64,000 bases of DNA. Source: Acetoanaerobium noterae. GTDB taxonomy: Bacteria; Bacillota; Clostridia; Peptostreptococcales; Filifactoraceae. The stretch lies in contig NZ_FUYN01000002.1 of NCBI RefSeq assembly GCF_900168025.1, forward strand, positions 23,862 to 87,861, given 5' to 3'. Positions 29,164 to 38,156 of the stretch are shown piece after piece. Each line of letters opens with the position of its first letter. The first letter of the stretch is position 1. Position numbers and translations under genes: made by a program. The notes under the pieces are model-generated. The model made no database searches, was not told where the DNA came from, and saw nothing but the letters and a program-made list of their open reading frames with translations.

Positions 29164-30467
29164 TTTTTCTCCTCCTTATTTAAGCTGCTAGCTCCTTTAT
29201 GACCACCTACATAACCAGAGCGGTGCAAAAATGTACTGCCATGAGAAAGATTATAAGCTCTAAATACTGAAGTCTTTCCATATTTTTCTCTTATCTCATC
29301 TATAATATTATCTATTTTATTTGTTTTTTCTGACTGTATAGAGCCAAATAAATCCAACTGATAAGCTTCAGCAGGTTTTACCTCTTCACAAGAAACGTTG
29401 ATTTGTCTTACTAGCTCTCCACGCCAGTTCTCTTCGAATATAGCATCGAAATAAAGTGCTATCTCTGAGGTGTGATTAGTAGCTCTAGGAAGTTTTTTGG
29501 TTTTTTTAAATCCAAAGCTAGTCTCATGCTTGGAGAAGCTGATATAAAGACTCACAGCCTCGCAAGTCATATCGTATTTTCTAAGCCTAATGCACACTTG
29601 CTCTACCATCTCTCTAAGGACGGCCATAATCTCTGCTTTAGAATCATAATCTCTCATTAGCATCTGCCCCTTGCTGTAGCTGTGGTGCTTGGATTCTACT
29701 TTTTCTGATATTCTGCTGTAATCCACACCCCAGCTGTGATAGTAAAGCTGAAGGCCCATGATTCCAAGATAACTCTTTAAAAAAAGTGGATTACTATGAG
29801 CTAGTTCATACACAGATTTTATTCCTAAATCATTTAGTTTCTTTTCATAGCCGTAAGAAATTCCCCACATATCAGTTAGCTTTGGAATCCTCCATACAGT
29901 GCGAGGCACATCCTCATAAGACCAGTAAGCAATTTGAGATTTATTATTCTTGGCTTCATTATCAAGAGCAAGCTTGGCAAGCAGAGGATTGTCTCCTATT
30001 CCAACAGACACTACTAATTTAAGCTCATCCCATATAGTTTTTTGGATTTTTCTTGCAATTTCTAGAGGCTCTCCAAATAATTTCCTAGTTGCAGAAATAT
30101 CCAAAAAAGCTTCATCAATGCTGTATACTAGTAAATCCTCATCAGCTACAAACCTTCTGAAAATATCGCAGATTCTGCGATTTATTTCAAGATAAAGACT
30201 CATAGAAGGCTCTACTATCATTAGCTTTGGATCTTCTGGGATTTGAAACTTTCTGGAGCCAGTTTTAATGCCAAATTCCTTCTTTACTTTAGGAGAAGAA
30301 GCAAGAACTACTGCGCCAGGTCTTTCGAAATCAGAAATAACTATAATATAAGCATCTAAAGGATGAATCTTTCGCCGTACTGCTTCTACAGATGCAAAAA
30401 AAGACTTAACATCAATGCATAGCACATCTCTTCTAGGTAGCTTTGAATAATCTATACCTTCGCCCAT
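29160..30467 (-). CDS. Y-family DNA polymerase (UmuC/UvrX-like), SOS-regulated
   Basis: This is a translesion DNA polymerase of about 435 residues. Catalytic motifs are CIDVKSFFASVEA (metal-binding Asp and steric-gate region, about residue 18) and VYSIDEAFLDIS (SIDEAF, about 115). The thumb helix-hairpin-helix region follows (KLTDMWGISYGYEKKLNDLGI) with a little-finger domain to about 370. It resembles the UvrX/YqjW branch found on Firmicute chromosomes and phages rather than DinB proper. I use ATG 30467, eight bases after GGAG; the longer GTG start lies in the ribosome site. A LexA box sits in the promoter, and a YolD-like gene overlaps the end. Confidence 0.9.
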   Translation of the reverse strand: MGEGIDYSKLPRRDVLCIDVKSFFASVEAVRRKIHPLDAYIIVISDFERPGAVVLASSPKVKKEFGIKTGSRKFQIPEDPKLMIVEPSMSLYLEINRRICDIFRRFVADEDLLVYSIDEAFLDISATRKLFGEPLEIARKIQKTIWDELKLVVSVGIGDNPLLAKLALDNEAKNNKSQIAYWSYEDVPRTVWRIPKLTDMWGISYGYEKKLNDLGIKSVYELAHSNPLFLKSYLGIMGLQLYYHSWGVDYSRISEKVESKHHSYSKGQMLMRDYDSKAEIMAVLREMVEQVCIRLRKYDMTCEAVSLYISFSKHETSFGFKKTKKLPRATNHTSEIALYFDAIFEENWRGELVRQINVSCEEVKPAEAYQLDLFGSIQSEKTNKIDNIIDEIREKYGKTSVFRAYNLSHGSTFLHRSGYVGGHKGASSLNKEEKK

Positions 30468-30488
30468 ATAAATCACTCCCTCATATTC

Positions 30489-30518
30489 ATTTTAAAACAA
30501 GAACATACGTTCTGTAAA
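30489..30518 (-). promoter_or_regulatory. LexA (DinR) SOS box inside the polymerase promoter
   Basis: AGAACATACGTTCT at 30500-30513 matches the Gram-positive SOS operator GAAC-N4-GTTC. It lies between TTTACA and TAAAAT hexamers (18 bases apart) on the minus strand, so LexA binding would block the polymerase promoter. Confidence 0.8.
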
Positions 30519-30742
30519 GCGTCAATAAATATAGATAAATATTTAACAATAAATTCTAAGTTTATTTAATAGTAGTGAGTTATGTTTTAAAACTCTATTT
30601 AAATTATGTATTTCATTAATTCTAGACAATTTGCAATAAATGCAATATTCCGCTAATTTTAAACATACAAAAAATAAAGAATAAATTCATTAGATTAAAT
30701 ATTTCGAGTATAACGATTTGAGTAAAATTTTGCATTATATTG

Positions 30743-30771
30743 TTGCAAAAATAACATACTAGTTTTATAAT
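30743..30771 (+). promoter_or_regulatory. Sigma-A promoter of the amino-acid permease gene
   Basis: TTGCAA and TATAAT are separated by 17 bases, about 100 bases upstream of the permease. The rest of the 30519-30742 gap is very A/T-rich with nothing else recognisable. Confidence 0.62.
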
Positions 30772-30870
30772 TAATCCGTATAAAAAATATTATATGCCAC
30801 ACTAATGTTTTTTATATTACAAATATTTAAAATTTAAAAAATTCTAAACATTACGAAAGGAATGAAGAAA

Positions 30871-32382
30871 TTGAGTACAGATAACTCTAAAAAGTTAACA
30901 CTGGTATCATTAATACTTATGATTTTTACTTCAGTGTTCGGATTTGCGAACATGCCTAGATCGTTTTTCCTTATGGGATACGGTGCTATTCCTTGGTACA
31001 TAATCTCTGCAATCACATTCTTTATACCATTTGCTTTTATGATGGCGGAATACGGAGCAGCTTTCAAAAATGAAAAAGGTGGCATTTATTCATGGATGGA
31101 AAAATCTGTAGGACCTAAATACGCTTTCGTAGGAACATTTATGTGGTATGCTTCATACATAATTTGGATGGTAAACGTAGGCTCTGGAATATGGGTAGTA
31201 TTCTCAAATGCTATCTTCGGAACTGATACTACATCTACATGGTCATTATTTGGACTTTCATCAACACAAACCTTAGGAATTCTTGGAATCCTATGGGTAT
31301 TTATGGTTACTTTTGTATCTACAAAAGGACTTGATAAAATCAAAAAGATTACATCAGTAGGTGGAATCGCAGTAACATTCTTAAACGTAGTACTTATTAT
31401 AGGAGCAATAGCTGTATTTATAGGAAATGGTGGACAATTAGCTCAGCCTATAACTGGAGTAGAGTCATTTATTTCATCTCCTAATGCAGCTTACCAATCA
31501 CCTATAGCAATACTTGCTTTTCTAGTATTTGCAATCTTTGCTTTTGGAGGAACTGAAGTAGTTGGAGGGCTGGTTGACCAGACTGAAAATGCAGAGGTTA
31601 CTTTCCCTAAAGGCTTAACAATAGCAGCAATAGTAATTTCTATAGGATATGCACTTGGAATCCTGCTTTGCGGAGTATTCGTAAACTGGACAAACGTACT
31701 ATCTTCTGAAAACGTACATATGGGTAATGCCGCTTATGTAATAATGAACAACTTAGGATATCAATTAGGACAAGCATTTGGTGCTACTGAAGCAGTATCT
31801 GTTTCTATGGGTAACTGGATGGCTAGATACGTAGGAGCATCTATGGTATTAGCACTTATGGGTGCATATTTCACACTTACATACGCTCCACTAAAGCAGC
31901 TAATCGAAGGAACGCCAAAGGAATTATGGCCAGGAAGAATGTCCGAAGTAGAAGACGGAATGCCAAAAGCAGCTATGTGGTTACAATGCACAGCAGTATC
32001 TGTAATGTTATTTTTAGTATCATTTGGTGGAGATGCAATGTCTGCATTCTTTACAAAGCTAGTACTAATGACAAACGTTGCGATGACTCTTCCATATATG
32101 TTCATAGCTGGAGCTTTCATCAGCTTCAAAGCTAAAAAAGAAATCGAAAAGCCATTTGTTATATACAAAACTCAATCAAGTGCAAAGTTAGCTAGTATAA
32201 TAGTTGTATTTACAGTTGGATTTGCAAACTTCTTTACAATAATAGACCCAGCTCTAAAAGGAGACCTAAGCTCTACTATTTGGAGTATAGCTGGACCAGC
32301 ATTCTTTACAGTAGTAGCATTAGTAATGTACTCTAGCTATGAAAAGAAAATGGGCAAAGAATCAAACAAAAAAGTAGCATAG
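30871..32382 (+). CDS. yjeM: APC-family amino-acid permease, YjeM-like
   Basis: This is a twelve-helix amino-acid transporter of the glutamate/GABA-antiporter branch. The N-terminus (LILMIFTSVFGFANMPRSF, MAEYGAAF, EKGGIYSWM) follows the YjeM pattern closely. A Gly-rich helix with FGGTEVVGGLV lies near residue 225. The substrate is unknown. AAAGGA lies nine bases before TTG 30871, so I use that start (503 residues). An ATG at 30862 touches the ribosome site directly and is less likely. Codon use is more C-rich than average, as in sstT, suggesting high expression. It is a single-gene unit with promoter and terminator. Confidence 0.85.
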   Translation: MSTDNSKKLTLVSLILMIFTSVFGFANMPRSFFLMGYGAIPWYIISAITFFIPFAFMMAEYGAAFKNEKGGIYSWMEKSVGPKYAFVGTFMWYASYIIWMVNVGSGIWVVFSNAIFGTDTTSTWSLFGLSSTQTLGILGILWVFMVTFVSTKGLDKIKKITSVGGIAVTFLNVVLIIGAIAVFIGNGGQLAQPITGVESFISSPNAAYQSPIAILAFLVFAIFAFGGTEVVGGLVDQTENAEVTFPKGLTIAAIVISIGYALGILLCGVFVNWTNVLSSENVHMGNAAYVIMNNLGYQLGQAFGATEAVSVSMGNWMARYVGASMVLALMGAYFTLTYAPLKQLIEGTPKELWPGRMSEVEDGMPKAAMWLQCTAVSVMLFLVSFGGDAMSAFFTKLVLMTNVAMTLPYMFIAGAFISFKAKKEIEKPFVIYKTQSSAKLASIIVVFTVGFANFFTIIDPALKGDLSSTIWSIAGPAFFTVVALVMYSSYEKKMGKESNKKVA

Positions 32383-32458
32383 TAATTAAGAGTAAAAGAT
32401 TTACTAGTAATATAAAAGCTATATTACTTAAAACCCAATAAATTAACTAACTCACAAT

Positions 32459-32503
32459 AAAAAGCCTGATAAAACATTAAATTTGTTTTATCAGGCTTTT
32501 TTT
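32459..32503. terminator. Strong bidirectional terminator
   Basis: AAAAGCCTGATAAAACA pairs with TGTTTTATCAGGCTTTT across a seven-base loop, with a T run. It serves the permease and the convergent hypothetical gene. Confidence 0.9.
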
Positions 32504-32513
32504 AGCTTAATAA

Positions 32514-33026
32514 CTATGATACTTTAGAGAACAAAACGATATAATTATGTCCATAATGAATAGCGCATTTAGGACAGGTGGTATAAAATGCCATCATGTC
32601 ATGTGAACTATAGCCCCTACTCTTTAATAATTCTTCAAATTCATTCATCCATTTTGGTAGCTCTTTAAAAGCTCCATCATAAACCTTTGCGTAATAGTTT
32701 CCCTTAAGAGATAAGCTCTCATAGCCAGGAACATCTGAAGCTACTAAAAAATAATGGTCGGATTTCCAACTTGAAATGTCCTTTGAAAGTATGAGATATT
32801 GCTCGGTTGTTTCTGCTTTTGCGCCTTGAATAGCTCCAAAGGTTTTTGTCATAACACTACCCATAGTTATAGGCATATGCATAAAGCTTTTTGTCGATGC
32901 TTTGATGAATTTAAGCTCGTCAAAATTAAAAATTTTCTCGTCCCAGTTTTCTGGATGAAACTTAGGACAGCATCCGGTCTCGTTATCAGAGTAATCGATA
33001 ATAGGTAATGAGTTATTAATTTCCAC
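32514..33026 (-). CDS. Conserved hypothetical protein
   Basis: This is a 170-residue soluble protein starting at GTG with a GGGGGCG ribosome site. I recall similar proteins, often loosely labelled hydrolase, beginning with DYSDNETGCCP and ending in TTCPKCAIHYGHNYIVLF; both segments are present. The Cys pair in each suggests metal binding or thiol chemistry, but no catalytic motif is recognised. It has no membrane helix. It is a single gene convergent with the permease. Function unknown. Confidence 0.75.
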   Translation of the reverse strand: MEINNSLPIIDYSDNETGCCPKFHPENWDEKIFNFDELKFIKASTKSFMHMPITMGSVMTKTFGAIQGAKAETTEQYLILSKDISSWKSDHYFLVASDVPGYESLSLKGNYYAKVYDGAFKELPKWMNEFEELLKSRGYSSHDMMAFYTTCPKCAIHYGHNYIVLFSKVS

Positions 33027-33151
33027 AAAATCGCCCCCTAAAAAAATAAAAACTTGCTATTATTAATTATACCCAGATTCTGGATTGTAATAATTCAATG
33101 AAGAAAATATGTTAGAATCAAAGAATAATAAGTATGAATTATGAGGTGAAT

Positions 33152-33802
33152 ATGATAAATATTATAAAAATACATGGAATCTCAGACTGCTATCCAGAAT
33201 TAATTGAAGGAACTTCACAGTGGTATTATTGCCAAGAAAGCAAAAAAACATTTTGCGACTTGTATGAAGCTGAAGAAATAGTAAAATTAGGACATAACTT
33301 TGAAGGTATGAATTGTCATTTGATACATTATCCAGAAGGCACTGTGCATAGTCCATTTGAAATGAAATCCAATGTATATATAGAAAAACCAATATGGAAT
33401 AATGGGAAGTTTAATTTTTTAGTAGTTAACTTTAATTTAAAAGTAATACAAATATATAGCTATGAACCAGAATACATAAGGCTTAGTGTCATGCAAGAAT
33501 TACCTCTATCAATAACTCCTGATTGCTACAACCTTATGCTTAAAGGTTATCCTTTAATGCTGTGCAGAGATGCTAACGATGGAATTTATGAAATAATATG
33601 GCCAGAAAGTAAAAAAATAGTAATAGGAAAAACTGAATCGTTGATAGTTCGTGATGGAAATGATTTATATTTTTCTCGGTGGTATGAGGATCCAGAGTAT
33701 CATGAGAGTGTGATAGTAAGAGATGTAAATACAGGCGCGATTAATGAGGAATTTGATGGATATTTGCGAGTATTACCAAATGGAATATATTGGAGGATAT
33801 AA
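33152..33802 (+). CDS. Hypothetical protein
   Basis: I do not recognise this protein of about 216 residues. It has no signal peptide or membrane helix. Short beta-strand-like segments rich in Trp, Tyr and acidic residues run through it (for example WYEDPEYHESVIVRD), suggesting an all-beta or propeller-like fold. GAGG lies five bases before ATG 33152, which I prefer to ATG 33134. The following gene begins 30 bases later, so it may head a small operon with the coiled-coil and metallopeptidase genes. Confidence 0.65.
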   Translation: MINIIKIHGISDCYPELIEGTSQWYYCQESKKTFCDLYEAEEIVKLGHNFEGMNCHLIHYPEGTVHSPFEMKSNVYIEKPIWNNGKFNFLVVNFNLKVIQIYSYEPEYIRLSVMQELPLSITPDCYNLMLKGYPLMLCRDANDGIYEIIWPESKKIVIGKTESLIVRDGNDLYFSRWYEDPEYHESVIVRDVNTGAINEEFDGYLRVLPNGIYWRI

Positions 33803-33831
33803 TAAATAGAAATTATAGGGGGATAAAATAT

Positions 33832-34497
33832 ATGAAACTCGGAGAAATCAGAAATCAAAGCGGTTTTCTTTCTAACAATACCGTGATGAAATATAATAAA
33901 AAAGATTCTATAAAAGAAGGCTTGCAGAATCAAATTATAAATATTCAAAAGCAGATATATTCAGTATCTGAAAATAAATCTTTATCGATAGAACAGAAAA
34001 AACAAATGCAAAAAGATTTGAAAGAGCAATTGAATGAGCTTAACAAACAAATCATACAAAGAGATTTAGAAATTAGAAAAGAGCAAGAAGAAAAACGTGA
34101 AGAAAATATTAAAGAGCAGCTTAAAGATAAAAATTACATTGATGATGAGCAACAAGAAATGACAAATTTGTTTAGTATAACAAGCTCTCTTAATCAAGTG
34201 AAATTTCAAACCTCTGCAAGTGTAAAAATTAAGGGAAATGCTCGTGTATTAGAAAGTGAAATCAAAGCAGATGAAGGTAGAGGGCTAGATGTTTCAGAAA
34301 AAAGAAAGAAGCTTTCTGAAATGAAAGATAAAATAAGAGGGATTAATAAAAAAATTATAAAAACAATGAATGAAGTTAATAAAGAAATTAAAAAATCTTC
34401 GAAGAAAGAACCTTTAAAAAATGTAGAACAGAGTTCTAATGAAAATGAAGAAAAAAGAGGGAATAATGAAATACAGTATGAATCTAGAGACAACTAA
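33832..34497 (+). CDS. Coiled-coil protein of unknown function
   Basis: This protein of about 221 residues is dominated by charged helices. Two long Lys/Glu/Gln-rich stretches (about residues 25-105 and 150-205) flank a more neutral middle with SITSSLNQVKFQTSASVKI. There is no Cys, membrane helix or signal peptide. TAGGGGGATAA upstream selects ATG 33832; an upstream in-frame ATG at 33790 lies inside the previous gene. The end overlaps the metallopeptidase gene by 32 bases. The pattern vaguely recalls FlxA-like proteins, but I would not assign a function. Confidence 0.68.
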   Translation: MKLGEIRNQSGFLSNNTVMKYNKKDSIKEGLQNQIINIQKQIYSVSENKSLSIEQKKQMQKDLKEQLNELNKQIIQRDLEIRKEQEEKREENIKEQLKDKNYIDDEQQEMTNLFSITSSLNQVKFQTSASVKIKGNARVLESEIKADEGRGLDVSEKRKKLSEMKDKIRGINKKIIKTMNEVNKEIKKSSKKEPLKNVEQSSNENEEKRGNNEIQYESRDN

Positions 34498-35179
34498 AAT
34501 AGATTATAATGTAGTCTATTCAAAAAGAAAAACCTTAGAAATCAGTATTAAGGCACCAGGTATCATAACAGTAAGAGCGCCTATTTATATATCGGAAGAA
34601 CAAATAGAAAAAAGTGTGAGAAATAAAAGCAAGTGGATAATAGAAAAACTAGCAATTCTTAGCAAACTAGACATAACTCCTATAAAAAAAGAATATGTAG
34701 AGGGAGAGACATTTATGTATAGGGGAGAAAATTATCTGCTTAGAGTAGTGATAGATGAAAAACTAAAAAAGCCTGAAGTAAAGCTATATGAAGATAAATT
34801 AATCATAACTATGCATAGGCATGATGAGGAAACAATAAAAGATGCCATTTGGTCATGGTATAAAAACGAAGCGAAGATGACCATAGCTGATAGAGTGGAA
34901 TACTATAGCAGATACTTCAATCTAAAACCAAATAATATCAAAATAAAAGCTCAAAAAACTAGGTGGGGAAGCTGTACCTATAAAAATGATTTGGCTTTTA
35001 ACTACAAACTAATAATGGCACCACCTCATGTCCTTGATTATGTGGTTATTCATGAGATGTGCCATATGGAACATAAAGACCACTCTAAAAACTTTTGGAA
35101 CAGAGTGTCTTCAATTATGCCAGATTATAAAGATAAAAGAAAGTGGTTAAAAGAACATGGTATGAAGCTCTGTTGTTAA
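34466..35179 (+). CDS. YgjP-like (DUF45) zinc metallopeptidase
   Basis: This is a predicted cytoplasmic zinc peptidase of 237 residues. The zinc motif is HEMCH (about residue 194) followed by MEHKDHSKNFW, giving the third histidine. It is preceded by the family stretch KTRWGSCTYKNDLAFNYKL. The first 110 residues form the beta-rich N-terminal part of YgjP/DUF45 proteins. AGAGGG precedes ATG 34466. The gene starts inside the coiled-coil gene, so the two are probably translated together. DUF45 proteins often accompany restriction-modification systems, but none is seen here. Confidence 0.85.
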   Translation: MKYSMNLETTKIDYNVVYSKRKTLEISIKAPGIITVRAPIYISEEQIEKSVRNKSKWIIEKLAILSKLDITPIKKEYVEGETFMYRGENYLLRVVIDEKLKKPEVKLYEDKLIITMHRHDEETIKDAIWSWYKNEAKMTIADRVEYYSRYFNLKPNNIKIKAQKTRWGSCTYKNDLAFNYKLIMAPPHVLDYVVIHEMCHMEHKDHSKNFWNRVSSIMPDYKDKRKWLKEHGMKLCC

Positions 35180-35280
35180 TTTAACTCTAAAACTTAGTTT
35201 TATAGCTATTACAACTGGATTAATATTGAGGAAGCCTTAAAGATTAGAAGATTTTTTATTTATTGGGAGAGGTTTGAGAT

Positions 35281-35886
35281 ATGAAAACATTTGAGGATAA
35301 GTCACGTGAAAGTTATAATCAAAAAGCGGATAACTATGATGAAACTCCTGAAGGTATATTCACATTGAAATTCAAAAAACTTTTATTAGAAGAGATGATC
35401 GTAGATACAAATAGCAAAATTTTAGATGTTGCTTGTGGAAATGCTACATTTCTTAAAATGTTATCAAACAATCACAGTATGAAAGGTTATGGTATAGATA
35501 TTTCAGAAAAGATGATTGAAAATGCTAAGAAAAGCTGTCCGGATATGATATTTGAAGTAAGTAGTTGCGAACATACCTCTTTTGATAATGAAATGTTTGA
35601 TATAGTAACAGTTTGTGCCGCCTACCATCACTTTCCTGACCCAAAATCGTTTGCTAAAGAAATGAGGCGAATATTAAAACCAAAAGGTGTAGTCTATATA
35701 GCTGATATATACTATCCATTAATTATCCGTGCAATTTTAAATCCATTTGTACCACTATCAAAAGCAGGAGATGTCAAATTTTATTCTCCAAAAGAAATTA
35801 AGCGAAATTTTGAAGAATGTGGTTTTGAAATTTTCAAATTCAAAATAGATGGGCATATTCAAATTAATGCGTTTCGGAGAGCGTAA
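35281..35886 (+). CDS. Class I SAM-dependent methyltransferase
   Basis: This is a Methyltransf_11-type enzyme of 201 residues. Motif I is ILDVACGNATFLKML (about residue 45), followed by the acidic ribose contact in YGIDISEKM. The segment FDIVTVCAAYHHFPDPKSFAKEMRRILKPKG covers motifs IV to VI and resembles UbiE/arsenite-type methyltransferases; no characteristic cysteines for arsenite are present. GGGAGAGG precedes the ATG. The substrate is unknown. It stands alone between the peptidase and a convergent acetyltransferase. Confidence 0.85.
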   Translation: MKTFEDKSRESYNQKADNYDETPEGIFTLKFKKLLLEEMIVDTNSKILDVACGNATFLKMLSNNHSMKGYGIDISEKMIENAKKSCPDMIFEVSSCEHTSFDNEMFDIVTVCAAYHHFPDPKSFAKEMRRILKPKGVVYIADIYYPLIIRAILNPFVPLSKAGDVKFYSPKEIKRNFEECGFEIFKFKIDGHIQINAFRRA

Positions 35887-35907
35887 ATATAAGAGATGTC
35901 TTAGATG

Positions 35908-36345
35908 TTAGATTATTTTCAACATAGGAACGAGGAAGTCAGACTTTTCAAATCCAAGTCTAGAATAAAATTTTTGATGTTTTTCTTCATTTGTTGTAGA
36001 TAAACTTATCTTTTCTGCACCCTGCTTCTTTACTAAAGATTCTAGCTCTTGTAATAATTTTGTTCCTAATCCTTTATTTTGATATTCTTTGAATACTAGT
36101 ATCTCTTCTAAATAGTAAATAAGAAGGTCGTCATATTGTTTGAAACACCCAATAGCAAATCCAAGTAATTCAGACTTGTCATACAGTCCAACACCGTAAA
36201 AAGATGGAGTTAAAAAATTTTGCTCAAGTCTTATTTTAGCTATATTATATGTCCATCTTCCTCCTTCATCATTGTAGTAAATTATATACTTATTTATTAA
36301 TGTATCTAAATCTTGTAATTTTAATTCATTAATTTCATATTCCAT
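35908..36345 (-). CDS. GNAT-family N-acetyltransferase
   Basis: This is a 145-residue acetyl-CoA-dependent acetyltransferase. The core strand and CoA loop are visible: YYLEEILVFKEYQNKGLGTKLLQELE contains the Q/R-x-x-G-x-G/A signature, followed by SLSTTNEEKHQKFYSRLGF typical of the last helix and strand. AAGGAGATTTTT precedes the ATG. The acceptor is unknown; small GNATs of this type modify small amines, antibiotics or proteins. Confidence 0.87.
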   Translation of the reverse strand: MEYEINELKLQDLDTLINKYIIYYNDEGGRWTYNIAKIRLEQNFLTPSFYGVGLYDKSELLGFAIGCFKQYDDLLIYYLEEILVFKEYQNKGLGTKLLQELESLVKKQGAEKISLSTTNEEKHQKFYSRLGFEKSDFLVPMLKII

Positions 36346-36599
36346 AAAAATCTCCTTGTCTAAAACCTTTACTTCGCACTTTCATGCCTATTGTAACTTG
36401 ATAATTGTGTAAAATTATTAATAATCTGTATAGCTTCATTATAATTAAATATTCAAGAAATATCAATTTGGCTTGAGAGTTTTAATGGTTAATATAATAA
36501 TATTAATAGGATTGAGATTTTGTAATATAATATTAGTGTAAGGATATTGATAAAGATCAGATTTAAATAAAAAATAAATCTATAGGATGTTGAATAAAT

Positions 36600-38015
36600 A
36601 TGGAAAAGTTAAAGCAAATAATTGATGGTGGAGAGAGTATAACAGTTGAATTCAAGCAGAGTAAAGGAAAATTGAATAAAGATGTTTTTGAAACAGTTTG
36701 TGCATTCCTAAATCGCAATGGAGGCCATTTGTTCTTAGGAGTCAGAGATGATGGAGAAATTATAGGAATAAAAGATGAAGAAATAGAAAAAATAAAAAAA
36801 GAATTTGTTACATCTCTAAATAACTCAAATAAGATTAGTCCTACAGCTTATATATCAATAACAGGAGTTGAAATAAAAGGGAAAAATGTTCTTTATGCCT
36901 ATATTCCAGAGAGTTCACAAGTTCATAAATGTAGTGGAAAAATTTATGATCGTAACGAAGATGGAGATTTTAACATATCAGAAAATACAACACTATTATC
37001 AAATATGTATATAAGAAAACAGTCTACTTATATTGAAAATAAAATTTTTCCATATGCAAAGCTAGAAGATTTAAGAACGGATTTGATTAGTAGAATAAGG
37101 CAGATGGCTTCAAATCAGAGAGATAATCACCCATGGATATCTATGGATGATATAAACTTACTTAAGAGTGCTGGACTATATCTACTAGATCCACAAACAG
37201 GTACGGAGGGTATTACATTAGCTGGTATTTTGTTATTTGGAAAAGATGAATTGATTAGAGCAGCACTACCACATCATAGAACAGATGCAATCTTAAGAAA
37301 AGTAGATATAGATCGCTATGATGATAGAGACGATATAAGAACCAACTTAATAGAAAGTAGAGATAGGCTCATGGCCTTTATATCAAAGCATTTAAATGAC
37401 AAATTTTATTTAGAAGGAGATATAAGGATTAGCTTAAGAAACAAAATCTTTAGAGAAGCAGTATCTAATATGCTGATTCATAGAGAATTTTCAAATCCAT
37501 ATCCAGCAAAAATTATCATTGAAAAGCATAGAGTTTATATAGAGAATGCTACGAAATCTAGAATTATAGGTGAAATTGATCCGTTCAATTTTTCCCCATA
37601 TCCTAAAAATCCTGTTTTAGCTAAGTTTTTTAGTGAAATCGGATGGGCAGAGGAATTGGGCTCAGGGATTAGAAATATATTCAGGTACACTAAGATATAT
37701 TCTGGAGCAGATCCTAAATTTATAGAAGATGATGTTTTTAAAACAATAATACCTTTAGATGAACAAGCTACCCCCCAAGCTACCCCCCAAGCTACCCCCC
37801 AAGCTAAAATTGAGGATGATAGAACCCATGATATTCTTGAGTTTTGTCGTAGTCCAAAAAGCAGAAAAGAAATACAAGATTATTTGGGAATTAAAGATAG
37901 AAGGCATTTTTCTAAAAATATATTAAGTCCTTTGTTAAGAGGTGGGCTTTTGAAATTAAGTATTCCAAGCAAACCAACTAGTCCAAATCAAAAATATTAC
38001 TCAGAAGTGAATTAA
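36600..38015 (+). CDS. AlbA_2 (Schlafen-like) domain transcriptional regulator
   Basis: This is a RecG-related ATP-binding regulator of 471 residues. Residues 10-150 are the AlbA_2 DNA-binding domain (ESITVEFKQSKGKLN, GGHLFLGVRDDGEIIGI). Residues 270-390 form a HATPase_c_4 region with REAVSNMLIHREFS and GWAEELGSGIRNI. A Gln-Ala-Thr-Pro repeat linker at about 389-402 leads to a winged-helix end (SRKEIQDYLGIKDRRHF). Such proteins are common in Firmicutes, sometimes near defence or toxin genes, and their targets are mostly unknown. The ribosome site is weak. Confidence 0.84.
   Translation: MEKLKQIIDGGESITVEFKQSKGKLNKDVFETVCAFLNRNGGHLFLGVRDDGEIIGIKDEEIEKIKKEFVTSLNNSNKISPTAYISITGVEIKGKNVLYAYIPESSQVHKCSGKIYDRNEDGDFNISENTTLLSNMYIRKQSTYIENKIFPYAKLEDLRTDLISRIRQMASNQRDNHPWISMDDINLLKSAGLYLLDPQTGTEGITLAGILLFGKDELIRAALPHHRTDAILRKVDIDRYDDRDDIRTNLIESRDRLMAFISKHLNDKFYLEGDIRISLRNKIFREAVSNMLIHREFSNPYPAKIIIEKHRVYIENATKSRIIGEIDPFNFSPYPKNPVLAKFFSEIGWAEELGSGIRNIFRYTKIYSGADPKFIEDDVFKTIIPLDEQATPQATPQATPQAKIEDDRTHDILEFCRSPKSRKEIQDYLGIKDRRHFSKNILSPLLRGGLLKLSIPSKPTSPNQKYYSEVN
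37765..37806 (+). repeat. 12-bp in-frame tandem repeat with C6 tracts
   Basis: AAGCTACCCCCC is repeated three times exactly plus half a unit, inside the AlbA_2 regulator gene. It encodes the repeated linker Gln-Ala-Thr-Pro. Confidence 0.95.
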
Positions 38016-38079
38016 GAAAAATATTTACTAGCTTAAATTAAAGTGATATCATAGTAAAGTAGTATTTTAGCTACAAAGT

Positions 38080-38156
38080 GCACCCATAGCTCAGTTGGAT
38101 AGAGCTGCAGTTTCCTAAACTGTGAGTCGGAGGTTCAAGTCCTCTTGGGTGCACCA
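38080..38156 (+). tRNA. tRNA-Arg (anticodon CCT)
   Basis: The acceptor stem GCACCCA/TGGGTGC, the D arm, the anticodon loop TTCCTAA (anticodon CCT, reading AGG), the T arm with GGTTCAAGTCC and an encoded CCA are all present. Confidence 0.96.

Noticed and set aside
30519..30742. Hidden small gene in the gap upstream of the permease
   Set aside because: Very A/T-rich, with stops in all frames and no ribosome site followed by a meaningful ORF.
36600..38015. RecG helicase
   Set aside because: Only the AlbA_2 and ATPase-like regions seen in RecG-related regulators are present; helicase motifs are missing.
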